From NCBI RefSeq assembly GCF_004331485.1, contig NZ_SJKD01000011.1, forward strand, positions 124,001-188,000: a stretch of 64,000 nt of DNA. Direction: 5' to 3'. The position numbers and the translations under genes were made by a program. The notes beneath the pieces are model-generated. The model worked only from the letters and a program-made list of their open reading frames with translations, made no database searches and was not told the DNA's origin. Shown piece after piece: positions 7,842 to 16,100 of this stretch. How positions within the stretch are numbered: position 1 is the first letter of the stretch; every line of letters begins with the position of its first letter. The stretch comes from Kribbella capetownensis. Its GTDB lineage: Bacteria; Actinomycetota; Actinomycetes; Propionibacteriales; Kribbellaceae.

Positions 7842-8469
7842 CGCGGAGGCGGTCCACCTGGGGTGAGCTGATCGGAAGTGGCGCGGCCGGTGTGGGCAGG
7901 TTGTAACCGGCGTACAGACGGCGTCGGATGTCTTCCACCGGAAAGGTCTCGCGGTAGATCGCGAGCTTCACCGTGACACCCTCCAAAGTTGCTCTAAGCA
8001 ACATCTCCTCGACGGCCGGGTCGGCGGCGCCGCGGGCGGCGAAGACCGACCGGATCGCGTCCTCGACCTGGCTGACGCGGACCGACTTGTCGGCCTCGAC
8101 GCGGGCGAAGACGTCGTGGGTGGTGGGCTGCATCATCAGGGTGATCGCGAGCCGCTGGATCGGGAGCGTGGTGGCGGCCGCCATCAGCGCGCCGTCGATG
8201 ATGCCGGCCAGGCGCTCGTCCGGGCTGCCCTGGATCGTCAGGATCCCGGCGATGCCGTCCAGCCACCGGTCCAGCAGCTCGGCAGCCAGCTCTTCCTTGG
8301 CGGCGAAGTAGTACGAAACCAGGCCACGGGACACCCCGGCTGCCTCGGTGATCTCGGAGATCGATGCGGCCTCGTAGCCCTTGGCGGCGAAGACCTCCAG
8401 AGCGGCGGCCAGGATGCGCTCCCGGGAGCGCTCTCGCAGCTCCTGATTCACGGTGGCCGAGCGCGGCAC
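7834..8469 (-). CDS. TetR-family transcriptional regulator
   Basis: The 211-residue protein has an N-terminal TetR helix-turn-helix at residues ~10-60 (ILAAALEVFAAKGYEAASIS and AAGVSRGLVSYYFAAKEEL) and an unassigned C-terminal ligand domain. The GTG start at 8469 follows GGGAAGGAA at ideal spacing. A perfect 16-bp palindrome lies 120 bp upstream at 8589-8604 and is the most likely operator. The regulator is divergent from typA and convergent with a FAD monooxygenase; either neighbour or a distant gene could be its target. Confidence 0.85.
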   Translation of the reverse strand: MPRSATVNQELRERSRERILAAALEVFAAKGYEAASISEITEAAGVSRGLVSYYFAAKEELAAELLDRWLDGIAGILTIQGSPDERLAGIIDGALMAAATTLPIQRLAITLMMQPTTHDVFARVEADKSVRVSQVEDAIRSVFAARGAADPAVEEMLLRATLEGVTVKLAIYRETFPVEDIRRRLYAGYNLPTPAAPLPISSPQVDRLRAK

Positions 8470-8588
8470 AGTTCCTTCCCTGCTGGTCGTTACCCCGGAG
8501 GCCGAGTCACCCTCCCATCGAGTGCTCGGCGCTCCCGGGTTCGGACCCCCCGTTCTTTTTTCAGGCCCCTCCCCAGGCGCCGTTTATA

Positions 8589-8604
8589 GACTGGACGTCC
8601 AGTC
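8589..8604. promoter_or_regulatory. Perfect 16-bp palindrome, probable TetR operator
   Basis: GACTGGACGTCCAGTC is its own reverse complement. It sits in the 287-bp divergent space between the TetR gene and typA, next to an AT-rich TTTATA. Confidence 0.7.
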
Positions 8605-8652
8605 AACAAATGTCAAAGGTCGTCCCGTTTCGTGGACACGTGCCGTCACCGG

Positions 8653-8658
8653 TAAGAT
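8653..8658 (+). promoter_or_regulatory. Putative typA -10 box
   Basis: TAAGAT occurs inside GGTAAGATG about 100 bp upstream of typA. The identical 9-mer is found at the same role upstream of carD. No convincing -35 hexamer is visible. Confidence 0.45.
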
Positions 8659-8756
8659 GAAGGGGCTGCGCCCTGCGTCGAGTGGCCATCTCGTGCGACA
8701 CAACACGCCGTAGCCGCCGCCTGACACCCAGTCCCCATTGCTTGGAGCGCTTCCCC

Positions 8757-10622
8757 ATGCCTGTCCGTAACGACCTGCGCAACGTCGCGATCGTGGCCCA
8801 CGTCGACCACGGCAAGACCACCCTGGTCGACGCGATGCTGTGGCAGTCCGGCGCCTTCGGCGCTCACCAGCACGTGGACGAGCGGGCGATGGACTCCGGC
8901 GACCTGGAGCGTGAGAAGGGCATCACGATCCTGGCCAAGAACACCGCCGTCCGGCACAAGATGGCCAACGGCGAGCAGATGACGCTGAACATCATCGACA
9001 CCCCCGGCCACGCCGACTTCGGTGGCGAGGTCGAGCGTGGCCTGTCGATGGTGGACGCGATCGTGCTGCTGGTGGACGCCTCGGAGGGCCCGCTGCCGCA
9101 GACCCGGTTCGTGCTGCGCAAGGCGCTGGCCCGGCAGATGCCGGTGATCCTGGTGGTCAACAAGGTGGACCGCCCGGACGCCCGGATCGCCGAGGTCGTC
9201 GACGAGACGTACGAACTGTTCCTCGACCTGCTCGACCACGACGCGGACCAGAGCGCGCTCGACTTCCCCGTCGTCTACGCCTCCGCGCGGGCCGGACGGG
9301 CCTCGCTGACCCAGCCCGCCGACGGTGGCATGCCGGATTCGGAGGACCTCGAGCCGCTGTTCGAGACGATCCTGGCCAACGTGCCGGCCCCGGAGTACAC
9401 CGAGGGAGCGCCGCTGCAGGCGCACGTCACCAACCTGGACGCCTCGCCGTTCCTCGGCCGGCTCGCGCTGGTCCGGGTGCACGAAGGCACGCTGAAGAAG
9501 GGCGCCCAGGTCGCCTGGTGCCGCCACGACGGCTCGACCCAGCGGGTCAAGATCACCGAACTGCTGGTCACCGAGGCGCTCGAGCGGGTGCCCGGCGACT
9601 CGGCCGGTCCGGGCGACATCGTCGCGATCGCGGGCATCCCGGAGATCATGATCGGCGACACCCTGACCGACCCGGACAACCCCAAGCCGCTCCCGTTGAT
9701 CACCGTCGACGAGCCGGCCATCTCGATGACCATCGGCACCAACACCTCGCCGCTGGCCGGCCGGGTCAAGGGCACCAAGGTGACCGCGCGGCTGGTCAAG
9801 GACCGGCTCGACCGCGAACTGGTCGGCAACGTGTCGCTGAAGGTCCTCCCGACCGAGCGTCCGGACGCCTGGGAGGTGCAGGGCCGCGGTGAGCTGGCGC
9901 TGGCCATCCTGGTCGAGCAGATGCGCCGCGAAGGCTACGAGCTGACCGTCGGCAAGCCGCAGGTCGTCACCCGCGAGATCGACGGCAAGCGGCACGAGCC
10001 GGTCGAGCGGCTGACGATCGACTGCCCGGAGGAGTACCTCGGCACGGTCACCCAACTCCTTGCGGTCCGCAAGGGCCGGATGGAGCAGATGACCAACCAC
10101 GGCACCGGTTGGGTCCGGATGGAGTTCCTGGTCCCGGCTCGCGGATTGATCGGGTTCCGGACCGAGTTCCTGACCGACACCCGCGGTACCGGTATCGCCC
10201 ACCACGTGTTCGAGGGGTACGAGCCGTGGTTCGGCGAGCTGCGCACGCGGCCGTCGGGCTCGCTGGTGTCGGACCGGTCCGGCGCTGCGACGTCGTACGC
10301 GATGATCAACCTGCAGGAGCGCGGCACCATGTTCGTGGAGCCGACCACCGAGGTGTACGAAGGCATGATCGTCGGCGAGAACTCGCGCTCGGACGACATG
10401 GACGTGAACATCACCAAGGAAAAGAAGATGACCAACGTCCGGTCGTCGACCGCGGACGAGTTCGAGAAGCTCGTCCCGGCGCGCAAGCTGTCACTCGAGC
10501 AGTCGCTGGAGTTCTGCCGCGAGGACGAGTGCGTCGAGGTCACACCCGACGCGATCCGGATGCGGAAGGTCGCGCTCACGCAGGTCGAGCGGTCGAAGCT
10601 GGGACGCAAGAACAAGAGCTGA
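8757..10622 (+). CDS. typA: Translational GTPase TypA/BipA
   Basis: The 621-residue protein is a ribosome-binding GTPase of the elongation factor superfamily, implicated in 50S assembly and stress adaptation. G-domain motifs are complete: AHVDHGKTT (P loop, residues ~14-22), DTPGHADFGGEVER (switch II) and NKVD. Later regions show EF-G-like domains and the TypA C-terminus RKVALTQVERSKLGRK. The ATG at 8757 is preceded by TTGGAG. The GTPase domain begins directly after MPVRNDLRN, so the longer reading frame from 8682 is not used. Confidence 0.96.
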   Translation: MPVRNDLRNVAIVAHVDHGKTTLVDAMLWQSGAFGAHQHVDERAMDSGDLEREKGITILAKNTAVRHKMANGEQMTLNIIDTPGHADFGGEVERGLSMVDAIVLLVDASEGPLPQTRFVLRKALARQMPVILVVNKVDRPDARIAEVVDETYELFLDLLDHDADQSALDFPVVYASARAGRASLTQPADGGMPDSEDLEPLFETILANVPAPEYTEGAPLQAHVTNLDASPFLGRLALVRVHEGTLKKGAQVAWCRHDGSTQRVKITELLVTEALERVPGDSAGPGDIVAIAGIPEIMIGDTLTDPDNPKPLPLITVDEPAISMTIGTNTSPLAGRVKGTKVTARLVKDRLDRELVGNVSLKVLPTERPDAWEVQGRGELALAILVEQMRREGYELTVGKPQVVTREIDGKRHEPVERLTIDCPEEYLGTVTQLLAVRKGRMEQMTNHGTGWVRMEFLVPARGLIGFRTEFLTDTRGTGIAHHVFEGYEPWFGELRTRPSGSLVSDRSGAATSYAMINLQERGTMFVEPTTEVYEGMIVGENSRSDDMDVNITKEKKMTNVRSSTADEFEKLVPARKLSLEQSLEFCREDECVEVTPDAIRMRKVALTQVERSKLGRKNKS

Positions 10623-10653
10623 TCCTTCCCGGCCTGCTCGCCGGAGGTTGCGG

Positions 10654-10758
10654 CGGACCTGTGCCACTCACCGACCTCCTGGCGACCGCGTTCGCCACGC
10701 TCAGCTTGCACTGGTTTCCACGCCCGGCGGGAGGTTGGTGAGTGCCGCATGTCCGCGG
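10654..10758. repeat. 105-bp inverted-repeat element, copy A
   Basis: The left end CGGACCTGTGCCACTCACC pairs imperfectly with the right end GGTTGGTGAGTGCCGCATGT-CCGCG; an inner GACCTCC/GGGAGG extends the stem. A second element with the same ends and exactly the same length is at 21333-21437, but the ~60 bp between the arms are different. It occupies part of the 310-bp space between typA and the transpeptidase gene. It may be a structured RNA, a REP/MITE-like element or a protein-binding hairpin. Confidence 0.7.
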
Positions 10759-10775
10759 GCAAGAAAACGAAATGG

Positions 10776-10797
10776 CAACGGGCGGTGGGACCCGTTG
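10776..10797 (+). terminator. Short hairpin downstream of typA
   Basis: CAACGGG (10776-10782) pairs perfectly with CCCGTTG (10791-10797) around an 8-nt loop. It lies ~150 bp after typA and could end typA transcription, or belong to the leader of the next gene. Confidence 0.4.
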
Positions 10798-10932
10798 GGC
10801 GAACTACACCGGTGTGATACACCATTCCTCGGTCGGTCCGTGGGGGAAGAAGATCCGGATCGTTACCAACCGGACGTGGGGGACTGACGTCTGTCATGTG
10901 CAAGCAACTCTTTGGGGGAAGGAAACAGGAGC

Positions 10933-11496
10933 ATGGGAATTCTGCGTAAGCTCGGCGCCACCGTCACGGCAGCCGCGTTCGTGGGGGTGGGCGCACTGAC
11001 CGCGACCACGACGGCCGAGGCCGCCGTAGTGGCACCGAAGGTTGCGCCCCAGGCCGTGGTCGCGCCACAGAAGGCGACCGCGGCGGCGTCGTCGACCGCA
11101 CTCGTGCCGGGCAAGTTGCGGATCGACAAGCGGTGTATGACGAAGGGCCGGGTGCTGTGCATCAACAAGCGCACCCGCAAGTTGGTGTACATGGTCAACG
11201 GCAAGCCGATCCAGATCACCGACGCACGGTTCGGCGCCCGTAAGACGCCGACCCGGCAGGGGGTCTTCAAGGTCCAGCGCAAGTCGAAGAACCACGTGTC
11301 GTCGCTGTACCACTCGCCGATGCCGTACTCGATGTTCTTCAGCGGCGGCCAGGCCGTGCACTACTCGGCGGACTTCAAGGCCCGCGGGTACAACGGCGCG
11401 TCGCACGGCTGCGTGAACATCCGCGACAAGAAGAAGATCGCCTGGATCTTCGCCCGGGTGAAGGTCGGCGACAAGGTCGTCGTCTACAACGCCTGA
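10933..11496 (+). CDS. Secreted L,D-transpeptidase, single YkuD domain
   Basis: The 187-residue precursor has a Sec signal peptide ending TTAEA-A around residue 30, an alanine-rich linker, and a YkuD catalytic domain with the nucleophile C160 in GASHGCVNIRD and the conserved histidine in AVHYSADF. L,D-transpeptidases form 3-3 peptidoglycan cross-links or attach proteins to the wall. The HGCVN form resembles mycobacterial Ldt enzymes. C68 and C76 are conserved in the paralog at 13022 and probably form a disulfide. The ATG at 10933 has AGGAG close by. The gene overlaps the convergent macrodomain gene by 13 bp. Confidence 0.88.
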   Translation: MGILRKLGATVTAAAFVGVGALTATTTAEAAVVAPKVAPQAVVAPQKATAAASSTALVPGKLRIDKRCMTKGRVLCINKRTRKLVYMVNGKPIQITDARFGARKTPTRQGVFKVQRKSKNHVSSLYHSPMPYSMFFSGGQAVHYSADFKARGYNGASHGCVNIRDKKKIAWIFARVKVGDKVVVYNA

Positions 11497-11993
11497 CGAG
11501 ACTGCAGCGCCGTTTGGAAGGCCGTGTAGAGCCGCGGTTCGACCAAGCAGAAGGTGGCTTTGCTGACGGAGGTCGTCGTACGGAGAAGTGTCCGTACGGC
11601 GACCTCCGCCGCTGACTGGGCCGGCCAGCCGTAGATGCCCGCGGACACCGCGGGAAGACTGAGCGTCTTCGCCCCGAGCTCGTCCGCGATCCGCAACGCG
11701 TTGCGGTAACAGGACTCGAGCAACGCCGGATCCCGTTGTCCTGCGGTGTAGTTCGGCCCGACCACGTGGATCACGTACGACGCCGGCAGGGCTCCCGCGG
11801 TCGTCCAAGCCGCCTCCCCGGTCGCGGCCCCGTTCGGGTAGCGCTCGACGAGCTCGGCGAGGATCTCCGGCCCGCCGGCGCGGTGGATCGCGCCGTCCAC
11901 GCCGCCCCCGCCGCGCAGCGCGTGATGGGCCGCATTGACGATCGCATCGGCCGGGATCGTGGTGATGTCCGCCGTACTCAGGACGATCTCCAT
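11484..11993 (-). CDS. Macrodomain protein, O-acetyl-ADP-ribose deacetylase-like
   Basis: The 169-residue protein is a single macrodomain. DAIVNAAHHALRGGGGVDGAI near residues 17-37 and the loop LPAVSAGIYGWP match the ADP-ribose-binding segments of YmdB-type deacetylases, which act on O-acetyl-ADP-ribose or remove ADP-ribose from proteins and nucleic acids. It is the second gene of a minus-strand pair, 12 bp after the haloalkane dehalogenase-like gene, with its own AGGAGA ribosome-binding site before the ATG at 11993. Confidence 0.88.
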   Translation of the reverse strand: MEIVLSTADITTIPADAIVNAAHHALRGGGGVDGAIHRAGGPEILAELVERYPNGAATGEAAWTTAGALPASYVIHVVGPNYTAGQRDPALLESCYRNALRIADELGAKTLSLPAVSAGIYGWPAQSAAEVAVRTLLRTTTSVSKATFCLVEPRLYTAFQTALQSRQAL

Positions 11994-12005
11994 GGCGTCT
12001 CCTCG

Positions 12006-12890
12006 TCAGTCGGAACAGGTCGGCAGCCAGTCGAGGAGCGCGGCGGCGATCGCTGCCGCGGAATCCTCGGGCAGGAAGTGCAAGCCTGCCACGGTCACCT
12101 CGCGCTGGTTCGGCCAACGCCGGCACTGTTCGCGCAGCGGGCCGGTCAGCAAAGCACCGGGTTCTGCGTTGACGAACAGCTTCGGGACCGGCGATGCGGC
12201 CATCCAGGCGGCGTTGGCGGCGACGATCTCGTGCACGTCACCCGGCGTACCGTCGATGGGAATCTCCCGGGCCCAGGTCAAGGTGGGGCGTCTGGACTCA
12301 CCCGGTTCTTCGTACGGCGCGCGATAGACCGCCAGCTCCTCGTCCCGCAAGGTGCGCAGGATCCCACTCGGCAACACCGTTTCGACGAAGACGTTCTCTT
12401 GGAGCACCATCTGCTCGCCCTCGGAGCTCCGGAGCCTGCGGAACAGCTCCGGCGCCGGTGCGTTCGGCCCGTCCCACGTCACCGGCGCGATCAAGGTCTC
12501 CAGGTAGGCGATGCCGCGAACGGCGCCCGGATGCCGGCGGCCCCAGTCGGTCGCAAGCACTCCGCCCCAGTCGTGACCGACCAGGATCATGCCGCTCGTC
12601 AGCCCCATCGCCTCGAAGAACCCGTCGACGTACCGCCGGTGGTCGGTGAATCGGTACCGCTCGGCCGGCTCAGCCGTCGATGGGCCGGAGCGTCCCATTC
12701 CGACCAGATCAGGCGCCAGGCAGTGCGCGACAGTGGAGACGGGACCGAGGACGTTGCGCCACAGGTACGACGAGGTGGGGTTGCCGTGCAGGAAGACCAC
12801 CGGCGGGCCACTCCCCGCGGAGCGGTACGCGATCCGGACGCCGTACACCTCGACCTCGTCGAACGAACTGGTTGTCACAGCGGTCAACAC
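12006..12890 (-). CDS. Haloalkane dehalogenase-like alpha/beta hydrolase (HLD-II type)
   Basis: The 294-residue cytoplasmic hydrolase carries the complete active site of subfamily II dehalogenases such as DhaA and LinB: nucleophile D107 and halide-binding W108 in GHDWGG, N37 in FLHGNPTSS, acid E131 in AYLETLIAP, and base H271 in AGLHFLPEDS. Such enzymes hydrolyse haloalkanes to alcohol and halide; natural substrates are often unknown. The start is uncertain between GTG codons at 12890 and 12878. It is probably co-transcribed with the macrodomain gene. Confidence 0.85.
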   Translation of the reverse strand: MLTAVTTSSFDEVEVYGVRIAYRSAGSGPPVVFLHGNPTSSYLWRNVLGPVSTVAHCLAPDLVGMGRSGPSTAEPAERYRFTDHRRYVDGFFEAMGLTSGMILVGHDWGGVLATDWGRRHPGAVRGIAYLETLIAPVTWDGPNAPAPELFRRLRSSEGEQMVLQENVFVETVLPSGILRTLRDEELAVYRAPYEEPGESRRPTLTWAREIPIDGTPGDVHEIVAANAAWMAASPVPKLFVNAEPGALLTGPLREQCRRWPNQREVTVAGLHFLPEDSAAAIAAALLDWLPTCSD

Positions 12891-13021
12891 CCCCGCTCGG
12901 TCACGACTTGCTCACAAGAGCTGCACAATCCGCAATTCTCAACCTACGCTGGACCGCCAACCAAAAGACCGGTGAGGACGTCCTATGTAGGTAGGACGGG
13001 GTCTACCAAAGGGGTTTTCCG

Positions 13022-13822
13022 ATGCGCGCGCTGATCATTCGCAACGTGCTGGCCGGTGTTGTCGCCGGCACCGTGATTGCGGCACTTGCTGGTCTAGGAA
13101 TGAGCGCAACTGCGGCGCCGGCCGCCACGACGGACCTGAAGACGGTGCCGTTCGAGGTGAGTGGCGAGCTGCCGATCTATCCGAAGGCGCTGTACAAGAA
13201 CGGCTCCTCCGGCACCTCGGTGCGCAAGGTCGAGGCCCGGCTGGTCCAGCTCAAGCTGCTGGAGAAGCGCTACCAGGACAACGACTTCGGCACCATGACC
13301 CGGTCCGCGGTGAAGAAGTTCCAGAAGTCGAAGGGCATCCCGCAGCTCGGGTACGTCGACCAGAACACTTGGAACAAGCTGTCCGCGGCCACCCACGAGC
13401 CGACCCAGGCCGAGCTCTTCCCGCCGGCGCCGGTCGTCAACGGCAAGAAGCTGGACGCGCGCTGCGCGACCGGGGTGGCGCTCTGCATCGACAAGACCAC
13501 CCGCAAGCTGCGGTACGTCGTCGACGGTGTGGTGAAGATGCAGCTGGACGTCCGGTTCGGCGCGGTGAAGACGGCGACCCGCGAGGGCAGCTTCACGGTC
13601 GGCTGGAAGAGCAGGAACCACGTCTCCAAGCTGTACGACTCGAAGATGCCGTACGCGATGTTCTTCAGTGGCGGCCAGGCGGTGCACTACTCCTCGGACT
13701 TCGCGGCCCGCGGCTACAACGGCGCCTCGCACGGCTGCGTGAACGTCCGGGACCTGGGCAAGATCAAGGTCCTGTTCGACGAGGTCAACGTCGGCGACAA
13801 GGTCATCGTCTACCGCTCGTAG
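13022..13822 (+). CDS. Secreted L,D-transpeptidase with peptidoglycan-binding domain
   Basis: This 266-residue paralog of the gene at 10933 adds an N-terminal PG_binding_1 domain at residues ~57-120 (GTSVRKVEARLVQLKLL, FQKSKGIPQLGYVDQNTW) before the YkuD domain. The nucleophile is C239 in GASHGCVNVRD. The signal peptide covers roughly residues 1-32 and ends in ATAAPA. C148 and C155 match the cysteine pair of the paralog. AAAGGGG precedes the ATG. It acts outside the membrane on peptidoglycan. Confidence 0.9.
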   Translation: MRALIIRNVLAGVVAGTVIAALAGLGMSATAAPAATTDLKTVPFEVSGELPIYPKALYKNGSSGTSVRKVEARLVQLKLLEKRYQDNDFGTMTRSAVKKFQKSKGIPQLGYVDQNTWNKLSAATHEPTQAELFPPAPVVNGKKLDARCATGVALCIDKTTRKLRYVVDGVVKMQLDVRFGAVKTATREGSFTVGWKSRNHVSKLYDSKMPYAMFFSGGQAVHYSSDFAARGYNGASHGCVNVRDLGKIKVLFDEVNVGDKVIVYRS

Positions 13823-13827
13823 AGCGT

Positions 13828-14178
13828 TCAGAGCGGGCGCGGTCCGCGGCGGCGCCGGATACCCCAGCCGCCGCGGCCACGGCCGGAGGCCGCGCGCAGG
13901 GCCGGTCGGGCGTCGACCAGGTAGACACCGGCGGCGACGATGCCGATCAGCCCGAAGAAGCTGAGCCAGCCCTGGAAGATCTGACTGAGCGTGAACACGA
14001 TCAGGATCAGCATCCAGCCGGGTTTGGTCAGCTTGTCCGCGGCGACGAACACCGCCCGCGGCCGGAACGCGGCGTCCAGCAGCGCGACCAGCTTGAGTCC
14101 GAGCAGCACCCACCAGATGATCTCGAGCGGACCTGCGAACCCGGGAAAGAGGTTCGGGAACGTAGCGAGTGGGAGCAT
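13828..14178 (-). CDS. DUF2516 small membrane protein
   Basis: The ~116-residue protein has about three hydrophobic helices (GFAGPLEIIWWVLLGLKLVA, then PGWMLILIVFTLSQIF, then LSFFGLIGIVAAGVYLV) and an arginine-rich C-terminus. It matches the DUF2516 family, whose gene commonly follows the heparin-binding hemagglutinin gene in actinobacteria; function is unknown. The same order, XRE-hbhA-DUF2516, is present here. Start may be the ATG at 14178 or a GTG two codons upstream. Confidence 0.75.
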   Translation of the reverse strand: MLPLATFPNLFPGFAGPLEIIWWVLLGLKLVALLDAAFRPRAVFVAADKLTKPGWMLILIVFTLSQIFQGWLSFFGLIGIVAAGVYLVDARPALRAASGRGRGGWGIRRRRGPRPL

Positions 14179-14259
14179 GCACACGAGCCTAACCGAAAGA
14201 CCGGGCGGCCCACCTCTGCTCGGTCGCAGATCGGGGCCACCCGGTCAGGAAAACTACCG

Positions 14260-14781
14260 TCAGTCGCCGACCTTGTCGGCAGCGTCCGTGGCGGCCTTGG
14301 AGGCCGTCTTCGCGGTCTTGCGGGCGCTGGTCGCGGTCGCCTTGACGTTGCGGGTCGCGGTCTGGGCGGTCTTCTTCGCGGTGGTGCGGGTCGCCTTCGT
14401 CTTGCTCACCGTGGTCTTGGCCTGGGTGAGGAGGTCCTCGGTCGCCTTCTGGCTGCGGATCCGCTCGACCAGGTCCTTGCCGCGGCCGGCCAGGTCCTCG
14501 TAGGTCTCCTCGGCCTGGCCGAGGACGGTAGTGAAGCCGGCCTGGGCGACGGCGGGCAGTTCACGCAGCTTGGCCGGGGCGGTCTTCGCGTCGGCCACGA
14601 AGGCGTCGAAGCGCTTGGTGACCTCGGACTGCGCCTTGGTCAGCTCGGTCTGCAGAGTCTTCTGGTCCAGCTTGGCGAACCGGGCGGTGACGTCCTCGCT
14701 GACCGCGCGGAACTTCTCCACCGCGAGGTCGCCGGCGCCGGCGATCGCGTAGAACGGGGTGACAGGCGTACGGGTAGCCAT
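14260..14781 (-). CDS. HbhA-like heparin-binding hemagglutinin protein
   Basis: The 173-residue protein is almost entirely helical: an N-terminal coiled-coil region (YAIAGAGDLAVEKFRAVSED to ~residue 115) followed by a Lys/Ala/Thr-rich tail of ~55 residues (TTVSKTKATRTTAKKTAQTA). This is the layout of mycobacterial HbhA, in which the lysine-rich tail binds sulfated glycans; in non-pathogens a role at the membrane or with lipids is more likely. GAGGAGAA precedes the ATG. The upstream XRE regulator gene and downstream DUF2516 gene reproduce the Rv0474-Rv0476 order. Confidence 0.82.
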   Translation of the reverse strand: MATRTPVTPFYAIAGAGDLAVEKFRAVSEDVTARFAKLDQKTLQTELTKAQSEVTKRFDAFVADAKTAPAKLRELPAVAQAGFTTVLGQAEETYEDLAGRGKDLVERIRSQKATEDLLTQAKTTVSKTKATRTTAKKTAQTATRNVKATATSARKTAKTASKAATDAADKVGD

Positions 14782-14816
14782 CGGGCTTCTCCTCGGATGT
14801 TTGCAGCAGGATGCGA

Positions 14817-15257
14817 TTACTTGGTGGTGCGTTTGCTTGCCGGGGACTTCTTGGCCGTCGGTTTGGCCGCGGCCGGCTCGTCGGGCGTGTTCTCGCGCAC
14901 GAAGGACGCGTAGACGTCCAGCAGGACACGCTTCTGCCGCTCGTTCAGGACGGGATCGAGCAGCACCGCGTCGACCACACCGGAAGCGCTCCGGCCGTCC
15001 GAACCGTCGTCCGGATCGAGGATGCCGGCCCGCACGTACAGCGTTTCCGCGGAGATCCGCAGCGCCTTCGCGAGCTGTTGGAGCACATCGGCCGACGGTT
15101 TCCGCAGGCCGCGCTCGATCTGGCTGAGGTACGGGTTCGACACACCGGCCAGGTCGGACAACTGCCGCAACGACAGCTGCGCGTTCCGCCGCTGCTCGGC
15201 GAGGTACTCCCCGACGGAGCCCACCGAACCCGCAACGCGATCACTCAACCTGGCCAT
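14817..15257 (-). CDS. XRE-family regulator upstream of hbhA
   Basis: The 146-residue protein has a helix-turn-helix of the Cro/CI type at residues ~16-75 (LRQLSDLAGVSNPYLSQIER) and an unstructured lysine/alanine C-terminus. It corresponds in position and layout to Rv0474 next to hbhA. An 18-bp perfect palindrome lies 23-40 nt upstream of its ATG, which suggests autoregulation and control of the hbhA-DUF2516 pair behind it. Confidence 0.85.
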   Translation of the reverse strand: MARLSDRVAGSVGSVGEYLAEQRRNAQLSLRQLSDLAGVSNPYLSQIERGLRKPSADVLQQLAKALRISAETLYVRAGILDPDDGSDGRSASGVVDAVLLDPVLNERQKRVLLDVYASFVRENTPDEPAAAKPTAKKSPASKRTTK

Positions 15258-15279
15258 GCGTCCAGTGTGCTAGCAGAGT

Positions 15280-15297
15280 GCTTGCAATTGCAAGCAG
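15280..15297. promoter_or_regulatory. 18-bp palindromic operator of the XRE regulator
   Basis: TGCTTGCAATTGCAAGCA is a perfect palindrome directly upstream of the XRE gene start. TTGCAA half sites are typical for actinobacterial XRE regulators. Confidence 0.75.
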
Positions 15298-15338
15298 GCC
15301 GGCCGTGAGGCCGCTCACGTCAGGAAGGTACGGCGCTT

Positions 15339-16088
15339 CTACTGCACCCGGTGAACCTTGTGCTGCGCGGCCTGGGCGCGCGGGCGGACCGTGATCCGGT
15401 CGATGTTCACGTGTGACGGACGGGTCGCGATCCAGGCGACGATGTCGGCGATGTCCTCGGAGGTGAGCGGTTCGGCCACTCCGGCGTACACGGCGTCGGC
15501 CTTGACCTGGTCGCCGCTGAAGCGGGTCAGCGCGAAGCCCTCGCTGCGGACCATGCCGGGGGCGATCTCGCAGACCCGCACCGACTGGTCGAACAGTTCC
15601 AGGCGCAGGGTGTCGACGACCGCCTTGGCCGCGTGCTTCGCGGCGACGTACCCACCGCCGCCCTCGTAGGCGACCTGGCCGGCGGTGGATCCCATCACGA
15701 TGATCGTGCCCTGCCCGGCGACAAGGGCCGGGAGCAACGACTTGGTGACCGCCGCGACGCCGATCACGTTCACCTCGTACATCTGCCGCCAGGCGTCCAG
15801 GTCCGCGTCCGCGACCGGCTCGAACCCGAACGCGCCCCCGGCGTTGTTCACCAGCACCTGCAGTTGCTCACCAACCGCCTCGGCCAGCGACGCCACGTCC
15901 TCGGCGGACGTGACGTCGCACTGCACCGCGCGCCCGTCGATCTCCTTGGCCAGCGCCTCGATCCGGTCCAGCCGGCGGGCCGCACACACCACCTCGAACC
16001 CCGCCCGGGCCAGATACCGCGCCGACGCGGCCCCGATCCCACTGCTAGCCCCGGTCACCACGGCAAGAGGACGGCTGCTCGAAGTCAT
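15339..16088 (-). CDS. Short-chain dehydrogenase/reductase, YdfG-like
   Basis: This 249-residue classical SDR shows TGASSGIGAASARYL for cofactor binding, NNAGGAFG, and the catalytic Ser/Tyr/Lys set (MGSTAGQ, GYVAAKHA). An arginine pair after the second strand (CAARRLDR) indicates NADP(H). It resembles YdfG-type 3-hydroxy acid dehydrogenases. The substrate is unassigned. A 12-bp gap separates it from the membrane protein gene upstream, so the two may be co-transcribed. Confidence 0.85.
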   Translation of the reverse strand: MTSSSRPLAVVTGASSGIGAASARYLARAGFEVVCAARRLDRIEALAKEIDGRAVQCDVTSAEDVASLAEAVGEQLQVLVNNAGGAFGFEPVADADLDAWRQMYEVNVIGVAAVTKSLLPALVAGQGTIIVMGSTAGQVAYEGGGGYVAAKHAAKAVVDTLRLELFDQSVRVCEIAPGMVRSEGFALTRFSGDQVKADAVYAGVAEPLTSEDIADIVAWIATRPSHVNIDRITVRPRAQAAQHKVHRVQ

Positions 16089-16100
16089 AGGCCGAGTCTC

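Noticed and set aside
10759..10932. Possible cyclic-di-AMP (ydaO) riboswitch before the first L,D-transpeptidase
   Set aside because: Such leaders occur before wall-enzyme genes, but the conserved core strings of that riboswitch are not visible; only a 7-bp hairpin and short palindromes are.
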